Shown here: in pieces, positions 24,927-33,786 of the stretch
Position numbering within the stretch: the stretch's first letter is position 1
Layout of the letters: each line of letters opens with the position of its first letter
Origin: Bacteroidales bacterium
GTDB taxonomy: Bacteria > Bacteroidota > Bacteroidia > Bacteroidales > UBA932
DNA length: 64,000 bases
Direction of reading: 5' to 3'
Assembly (NCBI GenBank): GCA_017445015.1
Contig: JAFSVL010000057.1
Span: 1 to 64,000 of the forward strand
Program-made: the position numbers and the translations under genes
Notes under the pieces: generated by a model
Databases searched by the model: none
Seen by the model: the letters and a program-made list of their open reading frames with translations, nothing else
Told to the model about the DNA's origin: nothing

Positions 24927-27371
24927 TTATTCCCAGGTTCCTTCTGCAAGGTCACCGGCGAGGCGTCCGCTGTTCGTGGGGGCGCCCCAGTAGTAATCCA
25001 ACAACTGGTAGAGGTTCCAGTGGGCTTCCTTCATCAGGGAAGTGCAGGCGGTGTAGGTCCCGGAATAATCGGGCACGACCAGACCCTTGTTGATCCAGCC
25101 GGGCACGGTGTTGCGGTAATCGTCCGTCCACTTGAACCACATCCAGCCGGCAAAGGTGCCTTCCTCGATAAAGCGGATAATACAGTTCTGGTAGAACTGG
25201 CCGCGGGCTGCCTGGCTCTGTACCCACCAGCCGGCGCCTTCCTGGTTGCTGTAAGCCGTTCCGTCGGGGGCCTTCTGGTTGGCGTTCTTGACATAGAACT
25301 CCGTGGCGATCACCGGCTTGCCGGCCGCCCAGCCCTTGATGGAGGAGACCTGTGTGAAACTGGTGACATCCCAGTAGTCGTAGAAATTGATGGAGACGAC
25401 GTCGTGATAACGGGCGCAGGACTCCACGATTTCCTGTTTCTGCTTGGAGTTCGCGTGCAGGCGGGAGCCCATCACCAGGTGGTTGGGATCCGCCGCGCGG
25501 ATGGCCTCCGCCGTGGTGCGGTAGTAGTACTCGGACACGGCGCGCAGGAACGCGTTCTCCATACTGGAACTGTAGGTGGTGGTCCCGTAGGTTTCCTGCA
25601 TCCACGCCTGGGCCCAGGCCTTTGCATAGGGATTGCAGCGGTAGTAGTAGTCCGCCTCGGGATCTTCATCGAGGTCCAGCCAGTCCTTCAGGGAGATGCC
25701 ATAACGATAGGTGTCGTTCTTGTCGATGAAGGGCAACTCGTTGTCCGTGTAGTAACCGATGAAACAAGGGTCATCCTTGAAGAGGCTCGCCGCATAGAGG
25801 GCCATCTTGTAGCAGAAGTCGTTCCAGTCGGGATCCCACATCAGCACGAAGGGAGACCAGACCGCCGTACTGAAGCTCTTCTTGGTCCGGGAATAGTAGT
25901 CCCAGAGGAAGGTACGCAGCAGGTACAGGTTCTCCACCTGGCTGAGCCGGGCGGTATTGTTCCCCTGGTGCAGGCGTTCTTCGGCCGCCTCGGAAATGCC
26001 CAGTCCTCCGCGCTCCGGATCCGTCCGGTAATAGCGGAAACGCCTGGGGTTGTTGCTGTAGAAGTTGAAACCATAATTGGCGATGTTCCCCGCACACCAG
26101 GCCGCCCAGCTCTCCACGTTGGAGAACTTGCTGTTGTAGTAGTTCGTGGTCCGGGTATCCGCCGCATCCGAAAGGGGATCGGGCGTGACGCAGTTCACAC
26201 CGTTGAGGAAGGAAACGTTTCCGTCCGGATCGATGAACATCGGGCGTCCGTGATAGGTACCAGTGCGCCAGAAGCCCTCGGAATTGGTGCTGAGCACGTG
26301 CTCGGGCTTGACGCCCTTGTAGCCGCCCCAGGCATCCCGGGTATCCAGCAGGTACTTGTCCATCCGGTTCATCCCGGCAATGAGACGGGAGCTGTAGCCC
26401 GTCCAGTTGCCCGTTCCGTTCTTGTGGGCCTGTACGGTCGTGGTCGTGTACTCCCTGCCCGAAGTGCTGCCCGGCTCAATGATGCTGGACAGGTTCGTGA
26501 TGGCCATCGCGTTGACGCTGCCGGAAAGCAGGGGCCGTCCGGTGAACTTGACTACCGCGTTCTGGGTGGTGCTGTTCTTGGTCAGGTGCAGGGTCACCAG
26601 GATGAGGCAGCCCGTGAGGTCGTCCGGAAGGGCGGCCAGCCAGACTTCCTTGGCCGTGGTGCCGATGGTGAACGGCGTGCCCAGGGTGACCGTGACATTG
26701 TCATAGACCGTCTGTCCCTCGGTGAGGCGGGCCTGTGCGTAATCATAGCTGAACTGGCCGGAAAGGACGTGCCCGGGAACGCGGAGCGTAACGCCGGTCA
26801 CGGACCAGCCGTACCAGGTGTCCGAAGTGGACGCCGCCTTGACGGAAATCTTCACGAAAGCCGGTACGTGGTTCAGGGTGAAGTTGTTGCCGGCAGCCCG
26901 GTTGGTCACCTCCGAATAGGCGAAGGTGATGGCCGAGAAGTTGCGGCTCCCCTCTCCGGCCTGGTTCTGGTTCTGCGGCAGACTGTGTACGCCGTCGTAG
27001 TAGGCCGTGGTGGGGTAGATGATGCGGACATCGTCGTCGCCAGTCGCCGCGGGAAGCGAGAATCTGCCCGTGCGCGAGGAAGCGCCTTCGGTCAGTGTTG
27101 CGTTGCCGAGATGGGCGCCGTCGGAGACGCGGTATACCTTGATGGCGTCGCCGCTGTCCCAGAGGGCGTCATACAGGCGCGCGCCGCCCTGGCTGTAGGG
27201 ATTGCTGAGGGTAAGGCGGGAACCTCCGTCGGGATCGGGAGAAGCATAGCCGTTGAAAAGCGTTTCGCCCGTCGATTCCGGGGCTTCCGCTTCTTCGGTA
27301 TTACAGGCGACAGGCAGCAGGAAAAGGCTGCTCAGCAGCAAAAAATAAATCTTTTTCATAGGCTTTCTCAT
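24927..27371 (-). CDS. Lipoprotein: fimbrillin-like domain plus GH-A glycosidase (GH50-like)
   Basis: An 814-residue lipoprotein (LFLLPVAC) in the same family as 18001-20376 and 22509-24911. Fimbrillin-like residues ~35-300 (ALWDSGDAIKVYRVSDG) precede a TIM barrel with FWRTGTYHGRPMFIDPDGNV, FIGYYTDNELPF (Glu545), VMGSRLHANS and VIATEFYV (Glu691). The start codon overlaps the stop of the upstream FISUMP gene (ATGA), indicating translational coupling. Met at 27359 is an alternative start. FISUMP and GH-A genes appear here as a repeated two-gene module. Confidence 0.75.
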   Translation of the reverse strand: MRKPMKKIYFLLLSSLFLLPVACNTEEAEAPESTGETLFNGYASPDPDGGSRLTLSNPYSQGGARLYDALWDSGDAIKVYRVSDGAHLGNATLTEGASSRTGRFSLPAATGDDDVRIIYPTTAYYDGVHSLPQNQNQAGEGSRNFSAITFAYSEVTNRAAGNNFTLNHVPAFVKISVKAASTSDTWYGWSVTGVTLRVPGHVLSGQFSYDYAQARLTEGQTVYDNVTVTLGTPFTIGTTAKEVWLAALPDDLTGCLILVTLHLTKNSTTQNAVVKFTGRPLLSGSVNAMAITNLSSIIEPGSTSGREYTTTTVQAHKNGTGNWTGYSSRLIAGMNRMDKYLLDTRDAWGGYKGVKPEHVLSTNSEGFWRTGTYHGRPMFIDPDGNVSFLNGVNCVTPDPLSDAADTRTTNYYNSKFSNVESWAAWCAGNIANYGFNFYSNNPRRFRYYRTDPERGGLGISEAAEERLHQGNNTARLSQVENLYLLRTFLWDYYSRTKKSFSTAVWSPFVLMWDPDWNDFCYKMALYAASLFKDDPCFIGYYTDNELPFIDKNDTYRYGISLKDWLDLDEDPEADYYYRCNPYAKAWAQAWMQETYGTTTYSSSMENAFLRAVSEYYYRTTAEAIRAADPNHLVMGSRLHANSKQKQEIVESCARYHDVVSINFYDYWDVTSFTQVSSIKGWAAGKPVIATEFYVKNANQKAPDGTAYSNQEGAGWWVQSQAARGQFYQNCIIRFIEEGTFAGWMWFKWTDDYRNTVPGWINKGLVVPDYSGTYTACTSLMKEAHWNLYQLLDYYWGAPTNSGRLAGDLAEGTWE

Positions 27372-29551
27372 CTCTCGTCCTTGTCAGGCATACAGCGCAC
27401 GGCAAATCCGTGAGCTTTCGTGGGATTGGCGGCAGCCGTCGTACTGTCATACCAACCGGGAGTATCTGCCGGCGTACTTCCAGTCGCTACTGCGCCGAAA
27501 GCCGCGGGCTTGTATTCGTCTCCCTTCGTATAATTGGTCCACCATCCGCCGCCGGCACTGACACCGTTCGTATTGCCGCCGGCATTTGCTATCCGCGCCT
27601 CGGTACCGCTCAGATTACCGATTTTATTGAGGATCGCTCCGGACGCAGGGAAGTAGGTTCCCACCTGCGAGCCATTAACCAGCGATTTGGATCCTTTCCA
27701 ACCATAGTAACCCGCAGTGGTGACGACGCTCCATGTCTCAGCATATCGACGGGATTGCAGATTATAAAAGTCGGGCACGCGCCATCCGGCGGGGCAGGGA
27801 TCGTAAATGGTCTTCTTCCCCATCGAAAGCTGCTCGGCACTGCAATTCCCCCAAAGGCCTCCGTTGCCCGTCGAGAGCCAGTCGGAAATCTCCGCATTCA
27901 CAGCTGCAGGTTCCGGGACGATCAATCCGTAGGGATATTCCAGCGACTTGGCCATCGACACCGGGCCGGCACAGGCCGGCACATTGCCGGCAGCACCATA
28001 GGTGGCGTTCCCCGCAATGCGAAGAGACCAATACGAAGTCCAGAAAACAGGAAGGAAACGGCCCCACTGATATTTATGGATCATCCGCCAGATAGGGTCA
28101 GGATTAGTCCCGTTGGAAGCTTTATTCGCCGCCCACTGGGCGTAGTTCACCGTGGGACATCCGATTTCCAGATTCGCCAACTGGTAGTTGGCGGCTCCGA
28201 TTTCCTCGACTTTCAATTCAGTGCCGTCCGCGGCGATGTTCCAGAAGGACCAGCCCCAGAGAATCTTTCCATCCTTCATCATCAGCAGAATCGGAGCACC
28301 CGCATGGGCGCTGTTATTCGTGACGGTAACGGTATAATTCGATTCATCGACGCTGAAACTAAATCCGCTGGGATCCACATTGCTGTTCGGATAATCATTC
28401 CAGCGGGGCAGGTAGGCCTGCGCCGCATTTTGCGTGATGCCGTAAGCGGTTGTCGCCCAGCCGAAACTTACATTGTCAGGGATGACTGCCGTCGCACGGT
28501 CGCCGCGGACACGATAGTCGATGGTTACTGAAGACGGGATGTCCGGATTTTCCTTGTAAGTACCACCGGTATAAGTGCTCCCGTCCTTACATTGGATCAG
28601 GAAAGTATTCGCCTGGCCGTAGGAATGACCTTCGCCTGTACGGATGCGGGTATCGATGGGACAGAAACCGGGAACCGGGTCAAAACCCGTACGGTCAATC
28701 GTATAGGCTTTCCCCTGCTCCAGGGCGATTCCGGGCAGTGCCTCACTCACCTCGAAAGTCTCATCCGGAGTAGTCAGACTATAGGTCAGGGTCACTGTCT
28801 TTCCATTGAGGTTGACCGGAAGGACGGTGAACCAGATATCCTTCCGGGCACCGTTAAGGATGAGCGGGTCGGTAAAGGATACCGTCACATGATCCACTCC
28901 GGAGAGCGGAGTAACCGCCAGGGAAGTGTAATCCGTCTTGTAGGTTCCGCTCAGGGCCGCACCGGAACAGGAAAGGGTGACACTGTTCAATGTCACGCCG
29001 GAAAAAGCCTCGGATGAGAGGGAGAGATGTACATAACTGAGCAGATGCCGGAGTGTAAACTTAGAGGGGAACCCGCTCGTGCTGTAAGTGATGTCGGCAC
29101 AGGCGAAAGCGTTCGCCGAAATATTGTTGTTGGGGTTACCGGCACCTGCCTGTACCTGGGAGGAAGGAAGCGTATTGTTGGAAAAGGTCATCCCCCGGGT
29201 ATTGGGATAGACCACCCTGACGGTCTCGCCCTCGGAAGGAGTGACTGTCCCCGCTGCAAGGGAGAAAGTCGCGAAACGTTCTCCCGCACCGGAGTTCAGC
29301 GTCCCCGTCGCCACAGTTTTGCCTGCAGCGGTACGGATGGCAATCTTGTCCCCGGCATTCCAGACACAGGGATAGCCATGCCCATCCCCGTTTTCAACCG
29401 CCATACGGGAATCCTCATCACCGGAAGCGTAGCCGGCGATGGAGAATCCTGAATCCAGCAAATCGGATATCTGCCCGTCCCCTGCCGTTTCCTTGTTGCA
29501 GGAAACAACAGCGAACATAAGCATCATAATAAGAATCAAGTAATGTCTCAT
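27368..29551 (-). CDS. Lipoprotein with fimbrillin-like and FISUMP-type domains
   Basis: A 727-residue lipoprotein (LMFAVVSC). Residues ~40-300 are fimbrillin-like; residues ~310-727 are a FISUMP variant with QANTFLIQCKDGSTY, WGWSFWNIAADG, YQWGRFLPVFW and YDPCPAGWRVPD, ending VRCMPDKDER. It is highly similar over its whole length to 20386-22503. The open frame runs to 29659, overlapping micro-ORF 5 in another frame; Met at 29551 opens the signal peptide 13 nt after the micro-ORF stop and is preferred. It is coupled to the downstream GH-A gene by ATGA. Confidence 0.8.
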   Translation of the reverse strand: MRHYLILIMMLMFAVVSCNKETAGDGQISDLLDSGFSIAGYASGDEDSRMAVENGDGHGYPCVWNAGDKIAIRTAAGKTVATGTLNSGAGERFATFSLAAGTVTPSEGETVRVVYPNTRGMTFSNNTLPSSQVQAGAGNPNNNISANAFACADITYSTSGFPSKFTLRHLLSYVHLSLSSEAFSGVTLNSVTLSCSGAALSGTYKTDYTSLAVTPLSGVDHVTVSFTDPLILNGARKDIWFTVLPVNLNGKTVTLTYSLTTPDETFEVSEALPGIALEQGKAYTIDRTGFDPVPGFCPIDTRIRTGEGHSYGQANTFLIQCKDGSTYTGGTYKENPDIPSSVTIDYRVRGDRATAVIPDNVSFGWATTAYGITQNAAQAYLPRWNDYPNSNVDPSGFSFSVDESNYTVTVTNNSAHAGAPILLMMKDGKILWGWSFWNIAADGTELKVEEIGAANYQLANLEIGCPTVNYAQWAANKASNGTNPDPIWRMIHKYQWGRFLPVFWTSYWSLRIAGNATYGAAGNVPACAGPVSMAKSLEYPYGLIVPEPAAVNAEISDWLSTGNGGLWGNCSAEQLSMGKKTIYDPCPAGWRVPDFYNLQSRRYAETWSVVTTAGYYGWKGSKSLVNGSQVGTYFPASGAILNKIGNLSGTEARIANAGGNTNGVSAGGGWWTNYTKGDEYKPAAFGAVATGSTPADTPGWYDSTTAAANPTKAHGFAVRCMPDKDER

Positions 29552-29564
29552 AATGCGGATCGGA

Positions 29565-29690
29565 TTACTCTTGTGGCCATTCATATTCGGTAAAAGTACC
29601 GCCCTGCCCCTGAGACTCACAGAGGACGGATGCGATATCCATCTCTGTGACAATGGCATCGGGAGCCTCGTAGATATAATTGATTTTCAT
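29565..29690 (-). CDS. Micro-ORF 5, 41 residues, acidic
   Basis: A 41-codon frame starting MKINYIYEAPDAIVTEMD, with ASVLCESQGQGG in the middle and TEYEWPQE at the end. It starts 12 nt after the stop of the FISUMP gene at 29703 and ends 13 nt before the next lipoprotein start. It has the Tyr/Pro start, LC-x-S and acidic Trp tail shared with micro-ORFs 1-4. Confidence 0.6.
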   Translation of the reverse strand: MKINYIYEAPDAIVTEMDIASVLCESQGQGGTFTEYEWPQE

Positions 29691-29702
29691 ACTATACTAG
29701 GT

Positions 29703-31895
29703 CTATCTGTTTTCAGTATCCACCTGACAACGTACGGCAGCAGAGACTGAACGATTGAAAATGGCCACCTTGGGATAAGGCGTAACACTGCCACGATCGG
29801 AAGATCCGTACGCGAGGCTGATGGGCATTACCTTTTCAGGAGAACCGATCCAATTGGACCAGAGGAGACCGTATTTGCAACCACTCTTGGTTCCATTGTT
29901 GGCCCCGCCCATCGTAGCTACACGGCCATTTGTGGCAGTCTTGCCGGAAGCATAGCCCTGCGTAATAAACAGGTTCCCGCCAACAAGGTCGATGTACGCT
30001 CCGACCTTTCCGGCCGTGTCCTCATAGCGGAAGCCTGAGACACCATCCTTGCATGCCTCGCCGATAGCCACATAAGCAGCGGCATCCGCCACACGCCAGC
30101 CCTTAGGACAGGGGTCGTAGATTGTTTTACGGCCGACAGAAAGAGAGTCCTTGGTACAGTTACCCCAAAGGTCTCCAATCTCTTGTCCTTCAGGCATTTC
30201 TAGCCAATTGGGCATATCTGTGTTGAGTTGTTCGGCGAAAATCTGGCCGACAGGATTGGACAGCGACTGCTCCAACGACATCGGTCCGACAAGACCGGGA
30301 AGGTTCCCCTCCTGGCCCTTCCAGCGAATGGTCCAATAGGACTCCCAGAAGGTAGGAGTAGGACGGCCCCACTGATAGAAATAAGTGGTACGGAAAACGG
30401 GATCGGGATTGGTTCCGCTCTTATTGGCAATCCAAGTATCGAACTGGCTTGTGGACATCCCCAAATCGATGTTCGCAAGCTGCACTGAGGTACCGCTGAC
30501 AGGGATTCCCTCCACCTTCGTACCGTCAGCAGCGATATTCCAGAAGGAGAAAGCCCAGAGGATCTTGCCGTTCTTGACCATCAGGAGGATGGGAGCACCG
30601 GCAAAGGCGCCGGTATTTTTCACGGTAACGGTATAAGCCGCTTCATTCTGGGTAATTTCAAAGGCTGTAGGGTCGACAGCGCTGGCATCGTAACCGCTGA
30701 CGCGCGGGGCATAGATGTTTCCGGTGCCATTATACTGTCCGTCTGCAACTGCACCCAGACGGGCCCACTCAAAAGTACAGCCGGAGGGGTCTTCAACCTT
30801 GGAGAAGTCTCCGCGGGGACGGTAATCTATGGTTACGCTCTCCGGATACTGCGCATTGGGCTGGTAACTGGCCCCATTATAGGTCTGGCCGTTCTTGCAC
30901 TGGATAAAGAAGCAGTTGGCTTCACCGTAGGCGTAACGGCCGCCGGTAAGATGACGGTTCTCTACCGGGCAGTACCACTTGACAGAACAGTCGGAGGCTT
31001 TCAGGTCTGAAAGGGAAATCTCGGTAGTGGCACCGGCCTGGAACTTGAGATCATTGCGCAGGATGGGAAGGGTCACGACACCTTTATCGCCGGACATTTC
31101 AATGACTATCCAGATGTCCTTTCCGGTAAAATCGCCGGGGAGCGCATTCAAGTAAACCGCCTGGGAACTTCCGGCCACGAGCGCCGCAGGTTTCCGGATG
31201 CTGGTAGAGATAGTGCTGTAGGTCTTGAGGGTCTTCATCGCACCGGTTTTAATATTTACATTGAAACCGCCACCAAGTGCCGCCTCACCCTTGTCATCGT
31301 AAATTGTGACACGGGTAAGTTCATAACCCGCCAGTTCGCTGGTCGTGATATTGACCTTCAGCAAGGCAGAAACGGGATTCATGGTAAAATCGAATGTTTC
31401 ATCCTTGACGGCAATACCCTCCGCCGTTCCGTAATAGAAGCAGTCTCCAGCCACATTGGCCGCGGGCTGGGTTTGTTCGGAGGGAATCTCAAGTCCGTAG
31501 ATCACACCGGCCGTAAAGACCAGATCCTTGGACCAGGGATAATATACCATGAATTTGTTTTTCCCCTTGATCAGATCCATCTCCGGGGTTGTAAAACGCG
31601 CGGTGGCGGAACCCTCGTACTGAGAAGGGGTATAGGGCAGCGGATTGCCGTCCTCGCCGTAAGCGATATCGGCATAACCGACGATGGGACATTGGAGATT
31701 CTGGGCCTTGACCGCCACGGTATCGCTGTACAGACCGACCACCGAATTGCTGGCCCATGTAAAGCCGTCAGAATTCACACTGCCTTGAAGAAGATAGGTC
31801 ACGCCTTTCTCCGGTTCGGGATACTCGGGTTCCTTGGGGCCGCAAGCGGCACAGAACAAAAGGCAAAGAACTGCCCAGTTAAAAATCCTTTTCAT
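29703..31895 (-). CDS. Lipoprotein with fimbrillin-like and FISUMP-type domains
   Basis: A 730-residue lipoprotein (VLCLLFCAAC). The N-terminal ~320 residues look fimbrillin-like (LNALPGDFTGKDIWIVIEM; FTMNPVSALLKVN). The C-terminal part is the FISUMP variant: EANCFFIQCKNGQTY, WAFSFWNIAADG, YQWGRPTPTFW, YDPCPKGWRVAD, and a terminal VRCQVDTENR. It is the first lipoprotein after SusD, 31 bp downstream, which is the usual place for a SusE/F-like surface glycan-binding protein in Bacteroidota PULs. That positional role is inferred; no binding residues can be named. Confidence 0.78.
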   Translation of the reverse strand: MKRIFNWAVLCLLFCAACGPKEPEYPEPEKGVTYLLQGSVNSDGFTWASNSVVGLYSDTVAVKAQNLQCPIVGYADIAYGEDGNPLPYTPSQYEGSATARFTTPEMDLIKGKNKFMVYYPWSKDLVFTAGVIYGLEIPSEQTQPAANVAGDCFYYGTAEGIAVKDETFDFTMNPVSALLKVNITTSELAGYELTRVTIYDDKGEAALGGGFNVNIKTGAMKTLKTYSTISTSIRKPAALVAGSSQAVYLNALPGDFTGKDIWIVIEMSGDKGVVTLPILRNDLKFQAGATTEISLSDLKASDCSVKWYCPVENRHLTGGRYAYGEANCFFIQCKNGQTYNGASYQPNAQYPESVTIDYRPRGDFSKVEDPSGCTFEWARLGAVADGQYNGTGNIYAPRVSGYDASAVDPTAFEITQNEAAYTVTVKNTGAFAGAPILLMVKNGKILWAFSFWNIAADGTKVEGIPVSGTSVQLANIDLGMSTSQFDTWIANKSGTNPDPVFRTTYFYQWGRPTPTFWESYWTIRWKGQEGNLPGLVGPMSLEQSLSNPVGQIFAEQLNTDMPNWLEMPEGQEIGDLWGNCTKDSLSVGRKTIYDPCPKGWRVADAAAYVAIGEACKDGVSGFRYEDTAGKVGAYIDLVGGNLFITQGYASGKTATNGRVATMGGANNGTKSGCKYGLLWSNWIGSPEKVMPISLAYGSSDRGSVTPYPKVAIFNRSVSAAVRCQVDTENR

Positions 31896-31926
31896 AGTTT
31901 TGTGTATTTATGTTGTAGATTATTCA

Positions 31927-33780
31927 TTACCAGCCGGGGTTCTGTTCAAGATTCTTGTTAACACCACGCTGCTCTTCGGAAATAGGCAGCCATATCTTGT
32001 GCGGCGCCCAATTTTCCTTGAGATTGTCAATTGCGTATTTGACCACGCCTGTGCTCTGCAATTTGATGTAACGGGGGTCGAATCGACCCTCAAGTTCCTG
32101 GACAATTTGGTTATTCAGGCTGGAAATCGCTTCATCAATGCGGTTAAACCTTATTAAGTCCCATTTGCGGGAAAATTCGAAAACGAGTTCCCGCTCGCGG
32201 CTTTCCAGCAATTCATCGACAAAGTTATCTCTGTGATATGCCGCCAAAAGTTCCTGATAGAGCGCCTCCTGTTCGGCCGCAGTATTCCGCCCTTCCGCAG
32301 CAGCGGCGCGCCAGAGGACCTTGTTCATCCACTCTCGGGCCTCCGGTTCATTGCCACAGAAGTACAGCGCCTCGGCATACATCAGATAGACATCTGCAAG
32401 ACGCATCAGAGGGTATGAAAGCGCATGCTGCTGATAGGTATGCTGTAGCGCATCCAACACCGTCAACTGGAACTTTCCGGGACAACACTGAACCCCGGAA
32501 GTAGCGAGATAGGTCTGGCTGGGCGTTTCGTAAAGCGGATTGGGGATACGTACCGATTCCCCGGTCTGGGGATCCGTTACAGGCTCACCTGTCTCGGAAT
32601 CGTACTGGATAACCCCATTGGGATCCTGATAATTGGGACGGCCGTAAGTATAGCCGTCAGAGGCTTTCTCTTTTTCAAAGCCCTCAGTGATGCGCCCGGT
32701 AAAGAAACGGTCCCTGCGTGGGTCCTTGCAGTTGTACATATAGAACGCACGCGGGAATGGGACGTGACGCCCGCCGTACACGACGGGGAAATCGGAACCT
32801 GCAGACGCAGAAGTGGGCAGAAAGTAACTGTTGGGCCACCATCCTTCGGAGCCCGCCAGCGCAATTTGCGAAAGAAAGAGGCATTCGATGTTCTGCTCCA
32901 CCTTGCTGCATTCACGGAAATTGGCCATGAAATCGTCGTTCAAACGATAGGGAGCGCCCTCAACGACCTCTGCGAGGATAGTTCTGGCCTTGGTACTCAT
33001 CGCGTCTGCATCAACCCATGAAAGGTCATTGAGGGGCTGCTGGGCCACATAGGCCGTTCCGATACCGGAGCGCTTGCAAGCCGCAAGGTAGTTGCAGATA
33101 CGGCCGATATAGGCACCTGCTCCCCACTTGGTAATTGAACATCCGGCTACCAGCCCATTGCCGGAAAGATGCTCCCAGGCATAATCGAGATCCTCCAGGA
33201 TGAGCTGATACACATCCTTGAGGCTGGAACGGGGTTCATCCCCGGAAGAAGCGTAATCCAGTACCAGGGGAACCCCGCCGAAGTTCCAGGCCAGGTGATA
33301 GTAGAAGAATGCCCTGAGAAAACGGGCTTCAGCGCAATACTGAATCCGGGTTTCGTCGGACATATCCACTTTATCCAGATAAGCGAGAACGATATTGCAG
33401 CGGTTTATGCCGGTATAGAAGACCTTCCAGAAATCGCGGACACATTCTGTAGATTCGACAAAACTTGCCCATTCCATCTCATAACCGTCGGTGCCGCTGG
33501 CCGTTGCCGCTCCCATATCATCGGAGGGGGCATTCATGATATAGATGAGTCCCTGGGCATAAGACCCGCGCTGTGCATTGCCCTTTCCCGGAATCTTATG
33601 TGTGTTGATAGTCTCATAGCAACTGATCAGTGCCAATTTTATGTCTCCTTCCTTTTGATAGAAGTTTTCCGGTGAAGTCTGCGACCAGGGGGCCTGATTT
33701 AAGAATCCGGCATTCTCACAGCCACAGCAAAGCAGCATCGCCGTACTCAGGAAAAACAAATATTTGGATTTCATACTCAT
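31927..33780 (-). CDS. SusD/RagB-family glycan-binding lipoprotein
   Basis: A 617-residue lipoprotein (STAMLLCCGC) of the SusD/RagB family. The N-terminal region has NCKTxxR-like spacing (GINRCNIVLAYLD), the TPR-like helical core includes ARFLRAFFYYHLAWNFGGVPLV, and the C-terminal half has LADVYLMYAEALY and ESRERELVFEFSRKWDLIRF, all typical. It forms the lid of the SusC channel and captures oligosaccharides. It starts 6 bp after the susC-like stop. At 617 residues it is somewhat long for the family. Met at 33774 is an equally good start. Confidence 0.93.
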   Translation of the reverse strand: MSMKSKYLFFLSTAMLLCCGCENAGFLNQAPWSQTSPENFYQKEGDIKLALISCYETINTHKIPGKGNAQRGSYAQGLIYIMNAPSDDMGAATASGTDGYEMEWASFVESTECVRDFWKVFYTGINRCNIVLAYLDKVDMSDETRIQYCAEARFLRAFFYYHLAWNFGGVPLVLDYASSGDEPRSSLKDVYQLILEDLDYAWEHLSGNGLVAGCSITKWGAGAYIGRICNYLAACKRSGIGTAYVAQQPLNDLSWVDADAMSTKARTILAEVVEGAPYRLNDDFMANFRECSKVEQNIECLFLSQIALAGSEGWWPNSYFLPTSASAGSDFPVVYGGRHVPFPRAFYMYNCKDPRRDRFFTGRITEGFEKEKASDGYTYGRPNYQDPNGVIQYDSETGEPVTDPQTGESVRIPNPLYETPSQTYLATSGVQCCPGKFQLTVLDALQHTYQQHALSYPLMRLADVYLMYAEALYFCGNEPEAREWMNKVLWRAAAAEGRNTAAEQEALYQELLAAYHRDNFVDELLESRERELVFEFSRKWDLIRFNRIDEAISSLNNQIVQELEGRFDPRYIKLQSTGVVKYAIDNLKENWAPHKIWLPISEEQRGVNKNLEQNPGW

Positions 33781-33786
33781 GCTTCT

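Noticed and set aside
22596..27413. 1605-codon open frame on the plus strand
   Set aside because: It lies antisense to two well-supported GH-A lipoprotein genes and has no signal peptide or known motif. G+C-rich codon usage leaves few stops in this antisense frame.
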